Positions 59,214 through 64,000 of a stretch of 64,000 bases of DNA are shown piece after piece (within the stretch, counting starts at the first letter, position 1; each line of letters begins with the position of its first letter). Location: positions 1-64,000 of the forward strand of contig CAYFUN010000003.1 in assembly GCA_964346535.1 (NCBI GenBank), in the 5' to 3' direction. Under the pieces are notes generated by a model that did not search any database, was not told the DNA's origin, and was given only the letters and a program-made list of their open reading frames with translations. The translations under genes and the position numbers were made by a program. Source of the DNA: Neofamilia sp964346535 (lineage in GTDB: Bacteria > Bacillota > Clostridia > Tissierellales > Peptoniphilaceae).

Positions 59214-60507
59214 AAATAAACTAGGCCTGGTTTTCTTTCCTGCCTTTGACTGGGCTATAAGTCCAGACCATCCAGAGAGAGAAGAAAGACTTTTATATAC
59301 TATGGACCAACTTATGGAAGAAGGCATTGAAGACCTGGACCAAATTCAAATGTTCAAGCCTGACATTGCTGAGCCTAAAGATATTGAAAGAGTTCACTTT
59401 TGCGTACCTGATGTTAAGTCTCGCCTAAGTAAGTCCCATTTAGTTTCAATTGGCGGAGTCATCAAGGCCTTTGACCTATATTTTTCTAAAAAAGTTTCTA
59501 AGGCCTTTGCTCTTGTTAGACCACCTGGCCACCACGCCCACAAAATTGTCTACGGCGACAGAGGCTTTTGTATAGCCAACATTGAAGCTGTTGCCCTAGA
59601 AAAAATGAGATCCAAGTACGGAAATTTAAAGGTTGCCATTGTGGACACTGACTGCCACCACGGAGATGGAACAGAAGATATTTATTACAACGACAAGGAC
59701 ACTCTCTTTATTTCCATCCACCAAGACGGCCGAACACTTTTTCCTGGCACAGGATATATTGACGACCTAGGCGGACCTTCTGCCTATGGCTACAATATAA
59801 ATATTCCCCTACCACCTCAAACTGGAGACTCAGGCTTTTTGTACGTTTTAGAAAATGTCATTATGCCAATTTTAGCTGACTTTAAGCCTGACCTAATAAT
59901 AAATTCTGCTGGCCAAGACAACCACTACTCTGACCCGCTTACTTCAATGAATTTTTCTGCCCAAGGCTATGGCCACTTAAATAAAATTTTAAATCCAGAC
60001 CTGGCAGTTTTAGAAGGTGGCTATTCAATTGAAGGCGCCCTGCCCTATGTAAACTTAGCTATAGTTCTTGCCATGGCTGGCTTAGATTTTTCTCATATAG
60101 TTGAGCCAGACTTTAGTCCAGAAAAAGTTAGCCAAAGTTCTAAGGTCACAGCCTACATTGAAAATATTTGTGATGAAGTTATGTACAGGTGGAAAAATAA
60201 AGAAGCCCTAGCCAAAGAAGTTTTTGCAGACGCAAGTGTCGTTAGAAAGGACAAGCAAATTTATTACGACACAGATGGAATACTAGAAAAACAAAGTCGC
60301 TACTTCCACAGGTGCCAATTTTGTTCAGGCCTTGATATAATTCACTCTGAAAACGACAGGCTGACCTTTGTAAAGGCGATAACATTACCAAGAGATGCAT
60401 GTAAAGCTTGTGAAGAAAAAGCCTATGAAGAATTTTCCAAGCCCAAGGGACACTTTAACTTTGTCTACTTGCAAGATGTGAAAAACGACAAGTACCTTAG
60501 CAAATAA
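59203..60507 (+). CDS. Histone-deacetylase-like amidohydrolase with C-terminal zinc-type motif
   Basis: The 434-residue protein has an acetoin/HDAC-type catalytic domain (1-300): RPPGHHAHK with the catalytic His pair, VDTDCHHGDGTEDIYY with two zinc ligands, and SAGQDNHYSDPL with the third aspartate. It would deacetylate a small amine or amide. The C-terminal about 130 residues are extra and hold two CxxC pairs (RCQFCSG, ACKACEE), a probable zinc knuckle. I place the start at ATG 59203, which has AAGGTGA upstream. Confidence 0.88.
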   Translation: MTNKNKLGLVFFPAFDWAISPDHPEREERLLYTMDQLMEEGIEDLDQIQMFKPDIAEPKDIERVHFCVPDVKSRLSKSHLVSIGGVIKAFDLYFSKKVSKAFALVRPPGHHAHKIVYGDRGFCIANIEAVALEKMRSKYGNLKVAIVDTDCHHGDGTEDIYYNDKDTLFISIHQDGRTLFPGTGYIDDLGGPSAYGYNINIPLPPQTGDSGFLYVLENVIMPILADFKPDLIINSAGQDNHYSDPLTSMNFSAQGYGHLNKILNPDLAVLEGGYSIEGALPYVNLAIVLAMAGLDFSHIVEPDFSPEKVSQSSKVTAYIENICDEVMYRWKNKEALAKEVFADASVVRKDKQIYYDTDGILEKQSRYFHRCQFCSGLDIIHSENDRLTFVKAITLPRDACKACEEKAYEEFSKPKGHFNFVYLQDVKNDKYLSK

Positions 60508-60525
60508 AAATTAAAATTTACAAAG

Positions 60526-60559
60526 ACAAACCCAGAAGAATTTTTTCCTCTGGGTTTTT
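60526..60559. terminator. Bidirectional terminator between HDAC-like and FAD genes
   Basis: AAACCCAGA (60528-60536) pairs with TCTGGGTTT (60549-60557), with T and A runs on the two sides. Confidence 0.85.
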
Positions 60560-60566
60560 ACTATTT

Positions 60567-62084
60567 CTATTTATCTGTTCTTGCAATTATTTTTTCTGCA
60601 ACCCTTAGGCCGTCAACTGCTGCTGACATAATGCCACCTGCATAGCCTGCCCCTTCTCCAGCTGGATAAAGATTTTTTATTGAGGCTTGGAAGTTTTCGT
60701 CTCTTAAAAGCCTGACTGGAGACGATGACCTAGTCTCTGGTCCCTTTAAAATCGTTTGAGGATAGTCAAAGCCAGAAATTCTCCTTCCAAAAACTGGCAG
60801 GGCTTCTAAAATACTTTGGCCAACAAAGTCTGGCAGACATTTTTCTAAAATCGATCCTTTAAAGTCCCCAATAGTTGTTTGAGAAATACTATAGCCTCCC
60901 ATTAAATCAAAGGCCTTTCTTTCATAAGTTTCTTGAAGCTCACAACCAGCAAGGGGATGGGCTGATGGAAAGTCTTCCTTTTTCACATCAACTAAAATTC
61001 CTGCATTGGCAAACCTTTCATCTCTGGCGTGATAGGACATGCCATTAGTTAGAACTTGGCCTGGAGCAGATGACGATAAAATCACTCGCCCACCTGGACA
61101 CATGCAAAAACTATAAACACCCCTACCTGCCTTAGTCTTTGTCGAAAGTTTATATTCAGCTGGTCCTAAGATTTCAGCTAACTTTGGGTCTCCATACTGG
61201 GCCGCATTTATTAATTCTTGCTCGTGCTCAATTCTAAGACCCATGGAAAAATGTTTTTGTTCCATCTTAAGCTTTCTGTCGTAGAGCATTTTAAAAGTGT
61301 CCCTAGCTGAATGGCCAATTGCTAAAATTAAATGGTCTACTTCCATCTCTTCTCTCTGACCATTTTTCTCAACTAAGATAGACTTGATTTTATTTTCTTG
61401 GTCTAAATTTATATCCACAAGCTTGGTTGAAAATAAAACTTGGCCGCCAAGTCTTTTAATTTCCTCTCTAATATTTTTTACAACACCCTTTAAAAGGTCT
61501 GTGCCAATGTGAGGCTTGTGCTTGTAGAGAATTTCTTCTGGTGCTCCAAAGTTTACCAGCTCTCTAAGGACTTTTTGAATTCTCGGATCTGAAATTCCTG
61601 TTGTCAACTTGCCGTCAGAAAAAGTTCCTGCCCCTCCTTCGCCAAATTGAACATTGGATTCTGCTTTAAAATCCCCACCTGCCCAAAAATTTTCAACGTC
61701 TATAGTCCTTTGGTCAACATCTGTGCCTCTTTCAATAATCGTTGGCTTGTAGCCCATTTGCCCAAGGAGGAGGCCAGCAAAAATTCCACTTGGCCCAAAG
61801 CCAACTACGACAATTCTCTCATCCTTAGGCAGATTTTCTTCAGGCCAGATATAAGTCCTGTCTGGTGCAGGATCAAGTTTTAAAGTTTTTTTACAAGTAA
61901 AATCAATTGTGTAGACAAATTTTATAGCAGATTTTTTTCTGGCGTCTATAGACTTTCTAACTAGTTGGTAGTCTATTATGTCAGAAATATTTATCCTAGC
62001 CTTCTTGGCAATTTTTTCTTTTAATTTACTTTCACTTTCATTAAGGTCCAGTTTTATTTCGCTAATTCTATATTTTTTAGTCAT
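60567..62084 (-). CDS. FAD-dependent dehydrogenase of the uncharacterised YtfP/COG2509 type
   Basis: The 505-residue protein has an N-terminal alpha/beta domain (1-90), then a dinucleotide-binding loop VVVGFGPSGIFAGLLLGQMG (about 92-111). The family segment QFGEGGAGTFSDGKLTTG near 158-175 follows, with the C-terminal PAGEGAGYAGGIMSAAVDG near 478-496. COG2509 oxidoreductases are conserved but their substrate is unknown. It is a single gene. Confidence 0.9.
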   Translation of the reverse strand: MTKKYRISEIKLDLNESESKLKEKIAKKARINISDIIDYQLVRKSIDARKKSAIKFVYTIDFTCKKTLKLDPAPDRTYIWPEENLPKDERIVVVGFGPSGIFAGLLLGQMGYKPTIIERGTDVDQRTIDVENFWAGGDFKAESNVQFGEGGAGTFSDGKLTTGISDPRIQKVLRELVNFGAPEEILYKHKPHIGTDLLKGVVKNIREEIKRLGGQVLFSTKLVDINLDQENKIKSILVEKNGQREEMEVDHLILAIGHSARDTFKMLYDRKLKMEQKHFSMGLRIEHEQELINAAQYGDPKLAEILGPAEYKLSTKTKAGRGVYSFCMCPGGRVILSSSAPGQVLTNGMSYHARDERFANAGILVDVKKEDFPSAHPLAGCELQETYERKAFDLMGGYSISQTTIGDFKGSILEKCLPDFVGQSILEALPVFGRRISGFDYPQTILKGPETRSSSPVRLLRDENFQASIKNLYPAGEGAGYAGGIMSAAVDGLRVAEKIIARTDK

Positions 62085-62169
62085 GACTCTTTCCTTTTTC
62101 TATTCTTAGTTTTATAATAACAGATTTTTTAATTTTCTACACTTGTCTTTTATTATTTGCAGATTTTTC

Positions 62170-62197
62170 TTCACATATTCGATAATATTGCTATAAT
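62170..62197 (+). promoter_or_regulatory. Promoter of the LtaS-like gene
   Basis: TTCACA (62170-62175), 16 bases, TATAAT (62192-62197), about 32 bases before the start codon. Confidence 0.65.
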
Positions 62198-62228
62198 ATA
62201 AGTAGATTAATTTTTAGGAAGTGATTTT

Positions 62229-64000
62229 TTGTTAGAACTTTTTAAAGGGCTAATAATTTTTTTAGGCAATTTTATTATATACAAGTCTAGCTTAGACTCT
62301 CTAGGACATATTTTCCTAGCCAGTGTCTTGTCTAGTATTTTTGAGTACGCCCTGCTTACAACTGTTGAAAAATTTTCTAAGGGAAAGAAAGTCTTCCCTG
62401 TATTTTTCATTTTATTTTTTCTGATTTTTAAAGTTAGCCTTAGCCTTTATTACAACTATTTTGGAGACTTTCTAATTTTCTCCAGATTTAAACAAGCTGA
62501 ACTTTTAAATGGCGTTGGCGACTTTTTTAAGGCAGAACTTTTTAGGCCAGCTTTTATTTTCCTTTACATCCTAACAGGACTTTTAGTTTACTTGGTCCTT
62601 GCAGGGGAAAAATATTTTTCAAAAAAGACTTTTAAAGTTTTTTCACAGCCCTACTTGCTTTATTCTATCTTAGGACTTTTTGCCCTAATGAGCTTTAGCA
62701 CAGTTTTTGCCCAAGCCAATGAAATGTATTCTATGTCCCTAAAGTCTTTTAAAAAAGAAGAAAACATAGTTGATTTTTTAGACCAAACTGACGACTTGTC
62801 TAAGGTCCTCTTTAGAAACTACGGCCACAGAAATATTTATACTGGCCTTGGTGCTGGAAAAAATATTTTGCTTATCCAAGTTGAAAGCCTACAAAATATT
62901 TTCCTAGGCAAGACCTACAAGGGAAAAGAAATAACTCCATTTTTAAATTCCCTAACCAACCAAGCTGGGTCCATTTATTTTTCCAACTACCATGAACTTT
63001 TAGGCTTTGGAAATACATCTGATGCAGAATATGTTTCCCTTCACTCGTCTTATCCAAATACAATTGATTCTTCTTATAAGACCTACGAGGGAGCAAAGAC
63101 CTTTGGTCTGCCTTTAATTGCTAAAGACAAGGGCTATCAAACCCTGTCCTTCCACGGAAATACTGGAACCTACTACGACAGAACAAGGGTCCACAAAGAA
63201 ATTGGTTTTGATAAGTCTTACTTTGGAGAAGACTTTGTTATAGACGAAGAAATTCTTCTTGGCCTGTCTGATAAAAGTTTCTTTGAACAAAGTTTACCAA
63301 TATTAAAAGAAGCAGATAAAAATGGCCCCTACTTTGCCTTTATGATCACCTTAACTTCACACGTGCCTTTTGACATGCCAGACGAATGGAGAATTTTCTC
63401 CTCCCAAGCTGGCAAGGACAAAGACTCAATTTTATATAAGTACATGGATGCCATCCACTACTTAGATAGGCAGTTGGAAATGTTTTTAAAAGACATGGAA
63501 GACCAAGGCCTACTTGACAATACACTTGTAGGTATTTATGGGGACCACTTTGCCCTAAAAATTTCTAACAAGGAAGACAATGAAGCTATGACCAAATACT
63601 TGGGCAGGCCTTATTCTTTCCATGACATGCAAAATATTCCCCTAATTATAAAAGTTCCTGGTCTTGAAAAAAATATAAAATGCGACCAGCTTGGCTCTCA
63701 AATTGACTTCCTTCCTAGCCTTTTAAATTTAATGGGCTGGAACGATGAAGTTGTACCAATGTTTGGCGTCGACCTGCTAGACAGAAGTCTTTCTTATGAC
63801 AATATGGTCTTTCCTCAAACTCATTTGCTTAAGGGATCTTATTACAAGAACCAAGTGATTTTTGAAAAGTCAAGGACTCCAGGTGACCCAGGCGGCTATG
63901 TCTACAAGGATGGAGAAAAAACCTACCAAGACCACTTAGATAAAAATTCCCTAGCTGGTATAAAATTAATTGACTATTCTAACTACCTTTATGAGAATAA
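62229..64000 (+). CDS. LtaS-family sulfatase-fold polymerase, 3' end outside window
   Basis: The frame opens at TTG 62229 (AGGAAGTGA five bases upstream) and is still open at the window end, at least 590 residues. About five N-terminal helices (1-165) anchor an extracellular alkaline-phosphatase-like domain. The nucleophile threonine lies in GFGNTSDAEY near 260, and the later metal ligands lie in VGIYGDHFALK near 435-445. This is the lipoteichoic-acid synthase layout: glycerol-phosphate units from phosphatidylglycerol are joined on the outer membrane face. The usual GxGKTSDSEF reads GFGNTSDAEY. Related enzymes in the family can differ in acceptor. Confidence 0.9.
   Translation, partial: MLELFKGLIIFLGNFIIYKSSLDSLGHIFLASVLSSIFEYALLTTVEKFSKGKKVFPVFFILFFLIFKVSLSLYYNYFGDFLIFSRFKQAELLNGVGDFFKAELFRPAFIFLYILTGLLVYLVLAGEKYFSKKTFKVFSQPYLLYSILGLFALMSFSTVFAQANEMYSMSLKSFKKEENIVDFLDQTDDLSKVLFRNYGHRNIYTGLGAGKNILLIQVESLQNIFLGKTYKGKEITPFLNSLTNQAGSIYFSNYHELLGFGNTSDAEYVSLHSSYPNTIDSSYKTYEGAKTFGLPLIAKDKGYQTLSFHGNTGTYYDRTRVHKEIGFDKSYFGEDFVIDEEILLGLSDKSFFEQSLPILKEADKNGPYFAFMITLTSHVPFDMPDEWRIFSSQAGKDKDSILYKYMDAIHYLDRQLEMFLKDMEDQGLLDNTLVGIYGDHFALKISNKEDNEAMTKYLGRPYSFHDMQNIPLIIKVPGLEKNIKCDQLGSQIDFLPSLLNLMGWNDEVVPMFGVDLLDRSLSYDNMVFPQTHLLKGSYYKNQVIFEKSRTPGDPGGYVYKDGEKTYQDHLDKNSLAGIKLIDYSNYLYEN

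Noticed and set aside
1..64000. CRISPR arrays, insertion sequences, prophage, rRNA or tRNA genes
   Set aside because: No repeat-spacer pattern, transposase, integrase or structural RNA gene could be found on either strand.

Overview
The window is one stretch of an AT-rich, low-GC Gram-positive anaerobe chromosome. Gene content fits a peptide- and amino-acid-fermenting member of the Tissierellia (Peptoniphilaceae-like): a V-type Na+ ATPase, two-subunit iron-sulfur L-serine dehydratase, SLH surface protein, acyl-ACP thioesterase, oligoendopeptidase F, ThyX and ammonia-dependent AsnA. The genus is an inference. There is no mobile element, CRISPR array, rRNA or tRNA. Two 100-N assembly gaps (6374-6473 and 12404-12503) interrupt it.

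Layout. 1-1.4 kb: a truncated lipoprotein gene divergent from an HTH-TPR regulator that appears to start at AUU. 1.4-7.4 kb: a leftward purine operon purC-E-F-M-N-H behind a ykkC-class (probably PRPP) riboswitch and attenuator; its PurF lacks the glutaminase nucleophile. 7.4-12.3 kb: udk, a DUF2089 regulator plus small membrane protein with a palindromic operator, and a TPR/membrane/radical-SAM cluster. 12.5-14.6 kb: a corrinoid methyl-transfer set (activation protein, corrinoid protein, UroD-type zinc methyltransferase). 14.8-25.3 kb: Dps with a Fur-like box, the nine-gene V-ATPase operon and a MocR regulator. 25.5-30.7 kb: parvulin, cold-shock protein, thioesterase, serine dehydratase, SLH protein. 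30.8-39.9 kb: CopZ-like protein, the cysS-mrnC-thyX-rlmB-rae1 cluster, nitroreductase, xpt, YbjQ, a Na+/alanine symporter and pepF. 39.9-47 kb: a free-standing 35-codon gene with its own promoter and terminator, envelope-stress-type proteins, an uncharacterised operon with a 32-aa membrane miniprotein, radical SAM, 1-Cys peroxiredoxin, DUF1292, RelA/SpoT-domain and Rrf2 proteins. 47-52 kb: ribosomal L25, ECF sigma/DUF4179 pair, and a P-type ATPase under a yybP-ykoY (Mn2+) riboswitch. 52.3-55.6 kb: ppx and ppk1, each carrying one disabling lesion. 55.7-64 kb: asnA, tdk, a hydantoinase/HDAC-like overlapping pair, an FAD oxidoreductase and the start of an LtaS-like gene that runs off the window.

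Themes. Several genes suit an ammonia-rich amino-acid fermenter: serine dehydratase releases NH3, AsnA uses it, and the glutaminase-defective PurF could too. The ATPase rotor carries the Na+ ligand set and the symporter is of a Na+-coupled family, so a sodium economy is likely. RNA-level control is visible twice. The strongest candidates for something new are the degenerate PurF, the split MetH-like corrinoid trio, the 35-codon transcription unit, the AUU-start regulator, the DUF2089 operator module and the doubly damaged polyphosphate locus.
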